Assembly (NCBI RefSeq): GCF_035762905.1
Contig: NZ_DASUCC010000034.1
Span: 124,001-188,000 of the forward strand
Direction: 5' to 3'
DNA: 64,000 bases
Origin: DASYTH01 sp035762905
GTDB taxonomy: Bacteria > Actinomycetota > Actinomycetes > Mycobacteriales > Pseudonocardiaceae
The notes below the pieces were generated by a model. That model was not told the DNA's origin, did no database searches, and was given only the letters and a program-made list of their open reading frames with translations. Numbering within the stretch: the first letter of the stretch is position 1; every line of letters starts with the position of its first letter. Shown here piece after piece: positions 35,433 to 44,758 of the stretch. A program made the position numbers and the translations under genes.

Positions 35433-36922
35433 CCGAGCTGCTGGACTACGACGAGGTCGTGGCCCGGTTCGACCCGGTGCTCGGGCTCGAGGTGCACGTC
35501 GAGCTGTCCACCAGGACGAAGATGTTCTGCGGCTGCCCGACGGCGTTCGGCGCCGAACCGAACACCCAGGTCTGCCCGGTGTGCCTCGGACTGCCGGGGT
35601 CGCTGCCGGTGGTGAACCGGGTCGCGGTGGAGTCGGCGATCCGGATCGGCCTCGCGCTCAACTGCGAGATCGTCGACTGGTGCCGGTTCGCCAGGAAGAA
35701 CTACTTCTACCCGGACATGCCGAAGAACTTCCAGATCTCCCAGTACGACGAGCCGATCGCGGTGAACGGCTGGCTGGACCTGGAGCTGGCCGACGGCGAG
35801 GTGGTGCGGATCGGCATCGAGCGTGCCCACATGGAGGAGGACACCGGCAAGTCGCTGCACGTCGGCGGCGCCACCGGCCGGATCCACGGGGCGGACTACT
35901 CGCTGCTCGACTACAACCGCGCCGGGGTGCCGCTGATCGAGATCGTGACCAAGCCGGTGCCGGGCACCGGGGCGCGGGCGCCCGAGGTGGCCCGCGCCTA
36001 CGTCACGGCGCTGCGCCAGTTGCTGCGCGCGCTCGACGTGTCCGATGTGCGGATGGACCAGGGGTCGCTGCGCTGCGACGCGAACGTGTCGCTGATGGCC
36101 AAGGGTGCGGCGGAGTTCGGCACCCGGACCGAGACCAAGAACCTCAACTCGCTGCGCAGCGTCGAGCAGGCGGTCCGGTTCGAGATGACCCGGCAGGGCG
36201 CGGTGCTGTCCGGCGGCGGCACGGTGTTCCAGGAGACCCGGCACTTCGACGAGGCGAGCGGGACCACCTCGGCCGGGCGGCGCAAGGAGACCTCGGAGGA
36301 CTACCGGTACTTCCCCGAGCCCGACCTGGTGCCGGTGGCGCCGGACCGGGCCTGGGTTTCCCGGCTGGAGGCCTCGCTGCCGGAACCCCCGTGGGAGCGC
36401 CGCAAGCGGATCCAGGCCGAGTGGGGGCTGTCCGATCTGGAGTTGCGTGACCTGGTCAACGCGGGCGCGGTCGACCTGGTCGCGGCCACGGCGGACGCCG
36501 GCGCGGCGCCCGACGACGCCCGCTCGTGGTGGGTGTCCTACCTGGCGCAGCAGGCCAACAACCGCGGCGTGGAGCTGGCCGAGCTGCCGATCACACCGGC
36601 CCAGGTGGCCGCCGTGATCGCCATGGTCACCTCCGGCACCCTCACCACGGCCCTGGCCCGCAACGTGGTGGACGGCGTCCTGGCCGGCGAGGGCGAACCG
36701 GCCGAGGTCGTCGCCAACCGCGACCTCGCCGTGGTCTCCGACGACACCTCGCTCTATGCCGCCGTGGACGAGGCCCTCTCCGCCCAGCCCGACGTCGCCG
36801 AGAAGATCCGCGGCGGCAAGCACGCCGCCGCCGGCGCCATCGTCGGCGCCGTCATGAAGGCCACCAAAGGCCAGGCCGACGCCAAACGCGTCCGCGAACT
36901 CGTCCTCGAACGCTGCACCTGA
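35429..36922 (+). CDS. gatB: Asp/Glu-tRNA(Asn/Gln) amidotransferase subunit B
   Basis: A 497-residue GatB: GLEVHVELSTRTKMFCGC near the N-terminus with Cys ligands for zinc, then QVCPVCLGLPG, HMEEDTGKSLH and DYNRAGVPLIEIV, and a C-terminal YqeY-like helical domain ending in VRELVLERC. It activates the mischarged tRNA by phosphorylation and accepts ammonia from GatA. The start is GTG, overlapping the small hypothetical protein by 4 bp. Confidence 0.97.
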   Translation: MTELLDYDEVVARFDPVLGLEVHVELSTRTKMFCGCPTAFGAEPNTQVCPVCLGLPGSLPVVNRVAVESAIRIGLALNCEIVDWCRFARKNYFYPDMPKNFQISQYDEPIAVNGWLDLELADGEVVRIGIERAHMEEDTGKSLHVGGATGRIHGADYSLLDYNRAGVPLIEIVTKPVPGTGARAPEVARAYVTALRQLLRALDVSDVRMDQGSLRCDANVSLMAKGAAEFGTRTETKNLNSLRSVEQAVRFEMTRQGAVLSGGGTVFQETRHFDEASGTTSAGRRKETSEDYRYFPEPDLVPVAPDRAWVSRLEASLPEPPWERRKRIQAEWGLSDLELRDLVNAGAVDLVAATADAGAAPDDARSWWVSYLAQQANNRGVELAELPITPAQVAAVIAMVTSGTLTTALARNVVDGVLAGEGEPAEVVANRDLAVVSDDTSLYAAVDEALSAQPDVAEKIRGGKHAAAGAIVGAVMKATKGQADAKRVRELVLERCT

Positions 36923-36949
36923 CCTGACCCGACGACCCGAACCGGGTGG

Positions 36950-38125
36950 TCAGTCCACGGAGCCGCCGGGGCCGCCTGCGGGAACGATGACGACGGCGCG
37001 GTCGTCGCTGGAGACGGGGGTGCCGCCGTCCTTGTTGACGGTGCCGGCGACGGCGACGCTCTGGTTGATCAGGTCGATGCCGGACAGCCGGCCGAAGCCG
37101 TCCTGGTTCTGCAGGGTGATCTGGGGCTTGCCGCGGAACGTGCCGTCGGCGGCGAGCGGGAGGCCCTGCAGGTTGGCGGCCACGGACGCGGTCACCCAGA
37201 CGGTGTCCGGGGTGGAGGCGCAGCCGGTGATGCCGGGGCGGTCGGGCCAGGTCCAGGCCGGTTCGCCGAGGGGCCGGCCGTACTGCAGCCGGAACAGCAG
37301 GTCGCGGCGCTCGTCGCGGTCGGTGAGCCAGATGCGGGAGCCGTCCAGCGAGGCGCAGACGCCGCCAGGGGCGTGCAGGCCGCTGGCCACGACGGCCGAG
37401 TCCTTGACCGGGTTGTCCTCGGCGGGCTTGCCGGCGGCGGACAGGCGCAGGACCTTGCCGGCCAGCGAGTTGGGGTCCAGCGGGGCGGCCGGGTTGCCGG
37501 CGTCGCCGGTGGCCAGCAGCAGCGCGCCGCGGTGGTCGAGGCCGAGCGCGCCGCGGTTGCCGGTGGCGCCGCGCGGGATGCCGGTGAGGACCGGCTTCGG
37601 GGTGTCGCCGGGGGCGATCCGGACCAGGCGGTTGTCCGTTGCCGTGGTGATGTAGGCGAAGATCAGCCGGTCCTCGAGGAAGTTCGGGGACAGCGCGACC
37701 CCGGTCAGCCCGCCGTCGGTGCCGGTGTCGACGGGCAGCGTGGCGACCACGACCGGCTCGGTGTTCTTCCGGACCCGCAGGATCCGCCCGGTGGTGCGCT
37801 CGGCGACAAGGGCGACCGGGTCGGACCCGTCCCCGGGCAGCGCGGCGACCGCGGCCACCGGGTTGAGGCAGGTGGCGATGACCGCCGGATGGAAGTCGGT
37901 GCAGCCGTCCGGCGGCGGCACCGAGGTGGGCGCCGCCTGGTCCTGGGCCCCGTCCTGCGGCGCGGTGCCCTCGCCCGGCACCTGCGGCTCCGGCCCGGCC
38001 TGGGGGGTGAACGAGTCCGGTGGCCGCCAGCTCTCCGGCGGCGGCTGCGGCGCGAACGTCGCGCAGCCGGCCAGGACCAGGCTGCCGACGAGACAGCCGG
38101 CCAGCACAACTCGTCGTCCGGACAC
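36950..38125 (-). CDS. PQQ-type sugar dehydrogenase-like lipoprotein
   Basis: A 391-residue lipoprotein (lipobox LVLAGC near residue 20, with the acylated Cys in SLVLAGCATF) followed by a Pro-rich linker and a six-bladed beta-propeller of the glucose/sorbosone dehydrogenase type (GLTGVALSPNF, LLLATGDAGNP and DRPGITGC segments). Such proteins are anchored on the outer face of the membrane; real PQQ binding is not certain. Starts at GTG 38125 or TTG 38146 are possible; GTG gives the shorter signal peptide. It is divergent from the D-2-hydroxyacid dehydrogenase gene. Confidence 0.78.
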   Translation of the reverse strand: MSGRRVVLAGCLVGSLVLAGCATFAPQPPPESWRPPDSFTPQAGPEPQVPGEGTAPQDGAQDQAAPTSVPPPDGCTDFHPAVIATCLNPVAAVAALPGDGSDPVALVAERTTGRILRVRKNTEPVVVATLPVDTGTDGGLTGVALSPNFLEDRLIFAYITTATDNRLVRIAPGDTPKPVLTGIPRGATGNRGALGLDHRGALLLATGDAGNPAAPLDPNSLAGKVLRLSAAGKPAEDNPVKDSAVVASGLHAPGGVCASLDGSRIWLTDRDERRDLLFRLQYGRPLGEPAWTWPDRPGITGCASTPDTVWVTASVAANLQGLPLAADGTFRGKPQITLQNQDGFGRLSGIDLINQSVAVAGTVNKDGGTPVSSDDRAVVIVPAGGPGGSVD

Positions 38126-38169
38126 GTCTGTCAGGCTAGGCAGCAAGCGGTGCGGATAGTGTGAACCTC

Positions 38170-39084
38170 ATGGCGATCACCGTCCTGGTGCCGGACGACT
38201 ACGGCATGTCGGTGCTGGCCGGGATCGAGAATATCGAGCTGGTGCGCTACGACCTCGCCGCCCCGTTGCCGCCGGAGGCGGCCCGCGCCGAGGTGCTCGT
38301 GCCCGGCTTCCTGGCCCAGAAGAGCACCGTCCGGCTGCTCAAGCAGCTGCCCAACCTGCGCCTGATCCAGCTGCTCTCGGCCGGTGCGGAGGCCTGGAAC
38401 GGCCTGGTGCCGGACGGCGTGCGGCTGTCGATCTGCCGCGGCGCGCACGGCGGCAGCACGGCCGAGTGGGTGATCGGCGTGCTGCTGGCGATCTACCGGG
38501 AGCTGATCGAGTTCGAGGCCAACCGGGCGGACCGGCGCTGGCACCAGCACGTCACCGAGACCCTGCAGGACAAGAAGGTGCTCGTGGTTGGGGCCGGGGA
38601 CCTCGGCCGGCAGCTCAAGCGCCGGCTGGACACCTTCGACGCGCACACCACGCTGGTGGCCACCCGCGCCCGCGAGGGGGTGCACGGCCGCGACGAGCTG
38701 CCCGATCTGCTGCCCGGGCACGACGCCGTGGTGCTGATGGTGCCGGTCACGCCGGCCACCACCGGCATGGTGGACGCCGCGTTCCTGGCCCGGATGCCGG
38801 ACCGGGCGGTGCTGGTCAACGCCGCCCGCGGCCCGGTGGTGGACACCGACGCGCTGCTCGCCGAGCTGCGCTCCGGCCGGCTGCGCGCGGCGCTCGACGT
38901 GACCGACCCGGAGCCGCTGCCGCCCGAACATCCACTGTGGACGGCCCCTGGCCTGCTGCTCACCCCGCACGTCGCGGGCAGCGTGCACGGCCACTTCAAA
39001 CGCTCCTACGCCGTCGTCGCCGCCGAGATCGCCCGGTTCGCCGCGGGCAAAGAGCCGGCGAACCTGGTCCGCGGTGATTATTGA
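38170..39084 (+). CDS. D-2-hydroxyacid dehydrogenase family protein
   Basis: A 304-residue NAD-binding oxidoreductase. The Rossmann motif is VLVVGAGDLGRQLKRRL, and NAARGPVVD with LTPHVAG gives the catalytic Arg-Glu-His arrangement of the family. It could reduce phosphoglycerate-like or glyoxylate-like substrates; the substrate is not determined. An upstream GTG at 38161 is in frame, but the ATG at 38170 gives the usual start MAITVLVPDD. Confidence 0.87.
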   Translation: MAITVLVPDDYGMSVLAGIENIELVRYDLAAPLPPEAARAEVLVPGFLAQKSTVRLLKQLPNLRLIQLLSAGAEAWNGLVPDGVRLSICRGAHGGSTAEWVIGVLLAIYRELIEFEANRADRRWHQHVTETLQDKKVLVVGAGDLGRQLKRRLDTFDAHTTLVATRAREGVHGRDELPDLLPGHDAVVLMVPVTPATTGMVDAAFLARMPDRAVLVNAARGPVVDTDALLAELRSGRLRAALDVTDPEPLPPEHPLWTAPGLLLTPHVAGSVHGHFKRSYAVVAAEIARFAAGKEPANLVRGDY

Positions 39085-39129
39085 CGTGCCGCGTAGGCAT
39101 TCGGCCATGTATCGCCTAACCTGCCCTGC

Positions 39130-39813
39130 GTGACTACCGATGACGACCGCACCCGGCGCATGGGCGGCGACTACCCGGACGGCGGCGCGTATTCGAGCGG
39201 AACGTACCGCGGCGCCGCGGCGGACCCGTTCGACGACAGCGGCTACTCCAGCGACACCACCGCGATGCTGGGCACCCAGCAGCCCTATGACGCGACCACC
39301 GAGGAGCTGATGGAGCGCCCGGTCGCCCGGTGGCACGGCGGCGCCGACTTCGGCCTGCTGGTGCTCCGGCTGGTGGTGGGCGCGCTGATGGTCGGGCACG
39401 GCCTGCAGGTGCTGTTCGGCTGGTTCGAGGGCGCGGGCATCTCCGGCACGGCCAACCAGCTCGGCGAGGCCGGGTTCACCAACACCACGCTGCTGGCCTG
39501 GGTGACCGGCATCAGTGAGCTGGTCGGCGGCACCTTCCTGGCGCTCGGCCTGTTCACCCCGGCCGGCGCGGGCGCGGTGCTGTTCGTGGTGGGCACGATG
39601 GCCTGGGTCCGGTTCGACGGCAACGCCTTCGCCGGTGCCATCGAGTTGGAGGCGGTCTACGGCGCGGCCGCGGTGGCCGTCCTGTTCGCCGGGCCCGGCC
39701 GGATCTCGCTGGACCGGCCCACCCCGTGGTACCGGCACGCCCCGGCGTACGGCTTCGTGTTCCTGCTGCTCGCCGCCGGTGCGGCCACCGCCGTGCTGCT
39801 CGTGCTGCGTTAG
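39130..39813 (+). CDS. DoxX-family membrane protein
   Basis: A 227-residue protein with a soluble, Tyr/Gly-rich N-terminus of about 75 residues and four transmembrane helices typical of DoxX (LLVLRLVVGALMVGHGLQ is the conserved first helix). DoxX members of this size in actinomycetes are linked to redox stress and thiol homeostasis. The GTG at 39130 is the start. Its end overlaps the convergent ilvD stop by 4 bp. The long N-terminal region is a lineage addition of unknown role. Confidence 0.85.
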   Translation: MTTDDDRTRRMGGDYPDGGAYSSGTYRGAAADPFDDSGYSSDTTAMLGTQQPYDATTEELMERPVARWHGGADFGLLVLRLVVGALMVGHGLQVLFGWFEGAGISGTANQLGEAGFTNTTLLAWVTGISELVGGTFLALGLFTPAGAGAVLFVVGTMAWVRFDGNAFAGAIELEAVYGAAAVAVLFAGPGRISLDRPTPWYRHAPAYGFVFLLLAAGAATAVLLVLR

Positions 39814-41651
39814 GGCACCTGGCGTACCGCTCCGGTGGACGCGTCGGTGGTCAGCGCCGCGTAGGCGCGCAGTGCCGCGGACACCGGGCGGACCCGGTCG
39901 GCCGGCTGCCACGGCCGTTCGCTGGCCTCCATCTTGGCCCGACGCTCGGCCAGCACCTCCGGGTCGACCAGCAGCTCCAGCTTCCGGGCGGGCACGTCGA
40001 TCAGGATCTGGTCGCCGTCCCGCACCAGCCCGATGGTGCCGCCGCCGGCCGCCTCGGGCGCGACGTGGCCGATGGACAGCCCCGAGGTGCCGCCGGAGAA
40101 CCGGCCGTCGGTGACCAGCGCGCACTTCTTGCCGAGCCCGGCGCCCTTGAGGAACGCCGTGGGGTGCAGCATCTCCTGCATTCCGGGTCCGCCGGCCGGA
40201 CCCTCGTAGCGGACCACGAGCACCTCGCCGGGCTGGATCTGCTTGCCAAGGATCACCGAGACGGCCTGCTCCTGGCTCTCCACCACCCGGGCCGGGCCCT
40301 GGAACCGGAACAGCTCCTCGTCGATCCCGGCCGCCTTGATCACCGCGCCGTGCTCGGCCAGGTTGCCGCGCAGCACGGCCAGCCCGCCTTCGGCGGTGTA
40401 GGCGTGGCCGGCATCCCTTATGCAGCCGTCCGCCGCGTCGGTGTCCAATGTGGACCATCGGTTGGTGGTGGAGAATGCTTTGGTGGTACGGACTCCGCCG
40501 GGCGCGGCGTGAAACAGCTCTACGGCTTCGGTGCTCGGCGCCGCGGCCCGAACGTCCCATTCGGACAGCCAGGCGGACAGCGACGGGCTGTGCACCGCGT
40601 GCACCTCGCGGTCGAGCTTCCCGGCCCGGTCCAGTTCGCCGAGGATGGCCGGGATCCCGCCGGCCCGGTGCACGTCCTCCATGTGGTAGTCGGAGTTCGG
40701 CGATACCTTGCACAGGCACGGCACCCGGCGACTGATCGCGTCGATGTCGGCAAGGGTGAAGTCCACCTCGCCCTCGCGCGCCGCGGCCAGGATGTGCAGC
40801 ACGGTGTTGGTCGATCCGCCCATCGCCATGTCCAGCGCCATCGCGTTCTCGAACGCCGCCCGGGTGGCGATCGACCGGGGCAGCGCGGCCGCGTCGTCCT
40901 CGGCGTACCAGCGCCGGGCCAGCTCGACCACCGTGGTTCCGGCCCGGGTGAACAGATCTCGCCGCGCGGCGTGCGTGGCCAGCGTGGATCCGTTGCCCGG
41001 CAAGGCAAGTCCGAGCGCCTCGGTCAGGCAGTTCATCGAGTTGGCGGTGAACATGCCGGAGCACGACCCGCAGGTGGGGCAGGCCGAGCGCTCCACCTCG
41101 GTCAGTCCGAGATCGTCCACCGACGGGCTGGCCGATGCGGCGATCGCGGTGATCAGGTCGGTCGGGGCGTGCGCCACCCCGTCCACCACGACGGCCTTTC
41201 CGGCCTCCATCGGTCCGCCCGAGACGAACACGGTCGGGATGTTGAGCCGCATGGTGGCGTTGAGCATCCCGGGGGTGATCTTGTCGCAGTTCGAGATGCA
41301 CACCAGCGCGTCCGCGGTGTGCGCGTTGACCATGTACTCCACCGAGTCCGCGATGATCTCCCGGGACGGCAGCGAGTAGAGCATTCCGCCGTGCCCCATG
41401 GCGATGCCGTCGTCCACCGCGATGGTGTGGAACTCGCGCGGCACCCCGCCGGCCGCGCGCACGGCCTCGGCGACCACGTCGCCGAGATCACGCAGGTGCA
41501 CGTGGCCGGGAACGAACTGGGTGTAGGAGTTGGCGATCGCCACGATCGGCTTGCCGAAGTCGGACTCGGTCATGCCGGTGGCCCGCCAGAGCGCGCGGGC
41601 CCCCGCGGCGTTGCGGCCCTGGGTGGTGGTGCGGGATCGGAGCGCAGGCAC
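39810..41651 (-). CDS. ilvD: Dihydroxy-acid dehydratase
   Basis: A 613-residue IlvD. Fe-S cluster cysteines appear in CISNCDKITPG and CPTCGSCSGMFTANSMN; the C-terminal half carries DGRFSGGTSG. It dehydrates 2,3-dihydroxyisovalerate and dihydroxymethylvalerate to the 2-oxo acids of valine and isoleucine. It starts with GTG and lies just downstream of, and in the same direction as, the PH-domain gene (32 bp), while ilvBNC is divergent beyond it. The pathway is thus split across two transcripts. Confidence 0.96.
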   Translation of the reverse strand: MPALRSRTTTQGRNAAGARALWRATGMTESDFGKPIVAIANSYTQFVPGHVHLRDLGDVVAEAVRAAGGVPREFHTIAVDDGIAMGHGGMLYSLPSREIIADSVEYMVNAHTADALVCISNCDKITPGMLNATMRLNIPTVFVSGGPMEAGKAVVVDGVAHAPTDLITAIAASASPSVDDLGLTEVERSACPTCGSCSGMFTANSMNCLTEALGLALPGNGSTLATHAARRDLFTRAGTTVVELARRWYAEDDAAALPRSIATRAAFENAMALDMAMGGSTNTVLHILAAAREGEVDFTLADIDAISRRVPCLCKVSPNSDYHMEDVHRAGGIPAILGELDRAGKLDREVHAVHSPSLSAWLSEWDVRAAAPSTEAVELFHAAPGGVRTTKAFSTTNRWSTLDTDAADGCIRDAGHAYTAEGGLAVLRGNLAEHGAVIKAAGIDEELFRFQGPARVVESQEQAVSVILGKQIQPGEVLVVRYEGPAGGPGMQEMLHPTAFLKGAGLGKKCALVTDGRFSGGTSGLSIGHVAPEAAGGGTIGLVRDGDQILIDVPARKLELLVDPEVLAERRAKMEASERPWQPADRVRPVSAALRAYAALTTDASTGAVRQVP

Positions 41652-41683
41652 GGCTCCTCCTCATGGGGACGTCTCGGGAGAGT

Positions 41684-42100
41684 TCAGGAAAGGTCGCCGG
41701 ACCCGCGCGGGCCGGCCGCCAGCGGGTCGTCCAGCCGGCCGCCGCTGATCAGGGCGAGCGCCGGCAGGTGGCGGGTGCGCACGTTGGGCAGGTGTACCTC
41801 GGTGCCGTCGTTCAGTACCGCGTACACGGCCGACTTCGGGGTCAGCCGCAGGCCCTTGAGCGAGGACCACGGCAGCGCACGGCTGGTGAACACGTGCCGA
41901 ACCGTGAGCCCGTCCGCGGTCGCGGTGGTGCGGGTGCGCAGCGTCCAGACGATCGCGGCGATGGGGACCAGGTAGATCACCCACAGCCCGGGGGCGCCGA
42001 AGGCGAACGGGGTGGCGCCGACGGCCAGCAGCAACGCGGCCAGCACGGCGACCGGGGGAACCCGGAACACCAACCGGCTCGGCAGCCGCTCCTCTGACAC
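41684..42100 (-). CDS. PH-domain membrane protein
   Basis: A 138-residue protein with two hydrophobic helices (about 15-50) followed by a bacterial PH-like domain (TADGLTVRHVFTSRALPWSSLKGL and a VHLPNVRTR strand). Such PH-domain proteins of actinomycetes are membrane-associated and of unknown role. It is transcribed with ilvD and divergent from the ilvBNC leader. The GTG start is at 42100. Confidence 0.8.
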   Translation of the reverse strand: MSEERLPSRLVFRVPPVAVLAALLLAVGATPFAFGAPGLWVIYLVPIAAIVWTLRTRTTATADGLTVRHVFTSRALPWSSLKGLRLTPKSAVYAVLNDGTEVHLPNVRTRHLPALALISGGRLDDPLAAGPRGSGDLS

Positions 42101-42149
42101 GCCCCGATCCTTCCATATTCCACGATCCGGGAGCCGCGTCCCATAAAAG

Positions 42150-42178
42150 TTGACGCTGTACTACGGACGGACTAACTT
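42150..42178 (+). promoter_or_regulatory. Promoter of the ilvBNC leader transcript
   Basis: TTGACG (42150-42155) and TAACTT (42173-42178) are separated by 17 bp, fitting a housekeeping sigma promoter. The predicted start of transcription falls at about 42185, right at the GTG of the leader ORF. Confidence 0.65.
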
Positions 42179-42185
42179 CAGGGGC

Positions 42186-42233
42186 GTGCCCATGCAGACC
42201 GGCCTCGTACTTCTCAAGCGCGTTCGACGCTGA
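42186..42233 (+). CDS. ilvB leader peptide (attenuator peptide)
   Basis: A 15-codon ORF, MPMQTGLVLLKRVRR, from GTG 42186 (a shorter version begins at ATG 42192). It has four consecutive branched-chain codons (Leu-Val-Leu-Leu, 42204-42215) plus a later Val, immediately before the first strand of a 13-bp hairpin. Ribosome stalling at these codons when leucine or valine is scarce would leave strand 1 unpaired and disturb the terminator that follows. Attenuation of ilvB-type operons by leader peptides is known in corynebacteria. Because the promoter predicts a start near 42185, the leader may be leaderless. Confidence 0.75.
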   Translation: MPMQTGLVLLKRVRR

Positions 42234-42257
42234 GAAGTCTCGCTGCGTCGAACGCGC
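42218..42257 (+). promoter_or_regulatory. Pause hairpin of the ilvB attenuator
   Basis: GCGCGTTCGACGC (42218-42230, the last codons of the leader peptide) pairs perfectly with 42245-42257 across a 14-nt loop. It is the 1:2 hairpin expected in a leader-peptide attenuator; the terminator starts two bases later. I have not resolved an alternative antiterminator pairing. Confidence 0.75.
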
Positions 42258-42259
42258 GA

Positions 42260-42296
42260 CCCTCGTACGACCTACCACGGTCGACGGGGGTTTTTT
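42260..42296 (+). terminator. Intrinsic terminator of the ilvB attenuator
   Basis: CCCTCGTACGACC (42260-42272) pairs with GGTCGACGGGGG (42279-42290) through 12 pairs with one bulged A and one G-U, loop TACCAC, then TTTTTT (42291-42296). It lies 63 bp before the ilvB start, so it can only act as a regulatory terminator. Confidence 0.85.
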
Positions 42297-42359
42297 CTTG
42301 CCCGAAGCGACAGAACCGTCCACCAGCCGCCCGCCGACTCCGAACCCACGAGGCAGAAG

Positions 42360-44204
42360 ATGACCAGCGCGACATCGCGACCCGCCCCGGTCGCCGCATC
42401 TCCCGGGCAGAACCGGCCCGGTGCCCAGGCCCGTCCCAAACCCGCTCCGCCGGCCGGCATCCCCGTTCGAGTGACCGGGGCCCAGTCCCTGGTGCGCTCG
42501 CTCGAAGCGGTCGGTGTCGAGGTGGTCTTCGGCATCCCGGGCGGGACGATCCTGCCCGCCTACGACCCGCTGCTCGACTCGACCAGGCTGCGGCACGTGC
42601 TGGTCCGGCACGAGCAGGGCGCCGGACACGCGGCCAGCGGCTACGCGCACGCCACCGGCAAGGTCGGAGTGTGCATGGCCACCTCGGGACCGGGCGCGAC
42701 GAACCTGGTCACGCCGCTGGCCGACGCGTGCATGGACTCGGTGCCGGTGGTGGCCATCACCGGCCAGCAGACCCGCGCGCTGATCGGCACCGACGCCTTT
42801 CAGGAGGCGGACATCTGCGGCATCACGCTGCCCATCACCAAGCACAACTACCTGGTCACCGACCCCGCGGAGATCCCGAGGGTGATCGCGGAGGCCTTCC
42901 ATCTGGCCAGCACCGGCCGACCCGGCCCGGTGCTGGTGGACATCCCCAAGGACGTGCTGCAGGAGGTCACCTCCTTCTCGTGGCCGCCCGAGCTGCGGCT
43001 GCCCGGCTACAAGCCGACCACCCGGCCGCACGGCAAGCAGGTCCGCGAGGCCGCGAAGCTGATCGCCGGCGCGCACCGTCCGGTGCTCTACGTCGGTGGC
43101 GGCGTGATCAAGTCGGGGGCCTGCGAGGAGTTGCGCCAACTCGCCGAGCTGACCGGCATCCCGGTGGTGACCACGCTGATGGCGCGCGGGGCGTTCCCCG
43201 ACTCGCATCGGCTGCACCTCGGGATGCCGGGCATGCACGGCTCGGTGGCCGCGGTGGCCGCCATGCAGCGGGCGGACCTGCTGGTCGCGCTCGGCGCCCG
43301 GTTCGACGACCGGGTGACCGGGCAGCTCGCCACCTTCGCGCCGGACGCGCAGGTGGTGCACGCCGACATCGACCCGGCCGAGATCTCCAAGAACCGCAAG
43401 GCGGACGTGCCGATCGTGGGCGACTGCCGGGAGATTCTGGTCGAGCTGATCGCCGCGGTGAACGCCGAGCGGACCGATGGCGCCGCGGGCGACCTGGCCG
43501 GCTGGTGGGAGCAGCTGAACACCTGGCGGGAGACCTACCCGCTCGGCTACGAGTGGCCGACCGACGGAACGCTGTCCCCGCAGTACGTCATCGAGCGGAT
43601 CGGCAAGATCGCCGGGCCGGACGCGGTCTACACCGCCGGGGTCGGGCAGCACCAGATGTGGGCCGCGCAGTTCATCTCCTACGAGCGCCCGGCCACCTGG
43701 ATCAACTCCGGCGGCCTCGGCACCATGGGCTACGCGGTGCCGGCGGCGATGGGGGCGAAGTTCGGTCAACCGGACAAGGTGGTCTGGGCCATCGACGGCG
43801 ACGGCTGCTTCCAGATGACCAACCAGGAGCTCGCCACCTGCGCGATCGAGGGCGCGCCGATCAAGGTCGCCGTGATCAACAACGGCAACCTCGGCATGGT
43901 CCGGCAATGGCAGAACCTCTTCTACTCCGAGCGTTATTCGCAGACCGACCTCGGCACGCACAAGCACCGGATCCCGGACTTCACCCTGCTGGCCGAGGCG
44001 CTCGGCTGCGCCGGGCTGCGGTGCGAGACGCGGGAGGACGTGGACGCGGTCATCCACCGGGCCATGGAGATCAACGACCGGCCGGTGGTGGTCGACTTCG
44101 TGGTCGGCAAGGACGCCCAGGTGTGGCCGATGGTGGCGGCCGGCACCGGCAACGACCACATCATGGCCGCGCGCGGGATCCGCCCGCTGTTCGACGAGGA
44201 CTGA
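42360..44204 (+). CDS. ilvB: Acetolactate synthase large subunit
   Basis: A 614-residue ThDP enzyme. The FAD/ThDP domains are evident: catalytic Glu in LVRHEQGAGHAASGY, the GDG...NN cofactor motif as IDGDGCFQMTNQEL and VINNGNLGMVRQWQ. It condenses pyruvate (valine, leucine) or 2-oxobutyrate (isoleucine) with another pyruvate. The first 35 residues are a Pro/Ala-rich extension. It is controlled by the upstream leader. ilvN and ilvC follow on the same transcript. Confidence 0.97.
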   Translation: MTSATSRPAPVAASPGQNRPGAQARPKPAPPAGIPVRVTGAQSLVRSLEAVGVEVVFGIPGGTILPAYDPLLDSTRLRHVLVRHEQGAGHAASGYAHATGKVGVCMATSGPGATNLVTPLADACMDSVPVVAITGQQTRALIGTDAFQEADICGITLPITKHNYLVTDPAEIPRVIAEAFHLASTGRPGPVLVDIPKDVLQEVTSFSWPPELRLPGYKPTTRPHGKQVREAAKLIAGAHRPVLYVGGGVIKSGACEELRQLAELTGIPVVTTLMARGAFPDSHRLHLGMPGMHGSVAAVAAMQRADLLVALGARFDDRVTGQLATFAPDAQVVHADIDPAEISKNRKADVPIVGDCREILVELIAAVNAERTDGAAGDLAGWWEQLNTWRETYPLGYEWPTDGTLSPQYVIERIGKIAGPDAVYTAGVGQHQMWAAQFISYERPATWINSGGLGTMGYAVPAAMGAKFGQPDKVVWAIDGDGCFQMTNQELATCAIEGAPIKVAVINNGNLGMVRQWQNLFYSERYSQTDLGTHKHRIPDFTLLAEALGCAGLRCETREDVDAVIHRAMEINDRPVVVDFVVGKDAQVWPMVAAGTGNDHIMAARGIRPLFDED

Positions 44205-44209
44205 TCGCC

Positions 44210-44716
44210 ATGAGTACGCATACGTTGAGTGTTCTGGTGGAGAACAAGCCCGGTGTGCTGGCCCGGGTGGCCGGACTGTTCTCCCGCCGTGGCTTCAACA
44301 TCGAGTCGCTTGCGGTCGGGCCGACCGAGCACGTGGACATCTCCCGGATGACGATCGTGGTCGCGGTCGCCGACCAGCCGCTTGAGCAGGTCACCAAGCA
44401 GCTCAACAAGTTGGTCAACGTGATCAAGATCGTGGAGCTGGAGCCGACGGTGTCCGTGCAGCGGGAGCTGTTGCTGGTCAAGGTGCGTGCCGACGCGACC
44501 GTGCGCAGCCAGGTCCTGGAGACCGTGCAGTTGTTCCGGGCCAAGGTGGTCGACGTCTCGCCGGAGGCGCTGACCATCGAGGCCACCGGCACCGCCGACA
44601 AGCTCGAGGCGCTGCTGCGGATGCTCGAGCCCTACGGGGTCCGAGAGATGGTCCAGTCCGGCATGGTCGCCATCGGCCGCGGTCCCCGCTCCATCACCGC
44701 GACCGGCGTGCGCTGA
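44210..44716 (+). CDS. ilvN: Acetolactate synthase small (regulatory) subunit
   Basis: A 168-residue ACT-domain subunit: HTLSVLVENKPGVLARVAGLFSRRGFNIESLAVG is the classical N-terminus that binds valine and signals feedback inhibition to IlvB. It starts 5 bp after the ilvB stop and precedes ilvC by 42 bp. Confidence 0.96.
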   Translation: MSTHTLSVLVENKPGVLARVAGLFSRRGFNIESLAVGPTEHVDISRMTIVVAVADQPLEQVTKQLNKLVNVIKIVELEPTVSVQRELLLVKVRADATVRSQVLETVQLFRAKVVDVSPEALTIEATGTADKLEALLRMLEPYGVREMVQSGMVAIGRGPRSITATGVR

Positions 44717-44758
44717 CCCAAACCCCTTTTCCCTTTCGAGAGGAAGTACACGAGAGCA

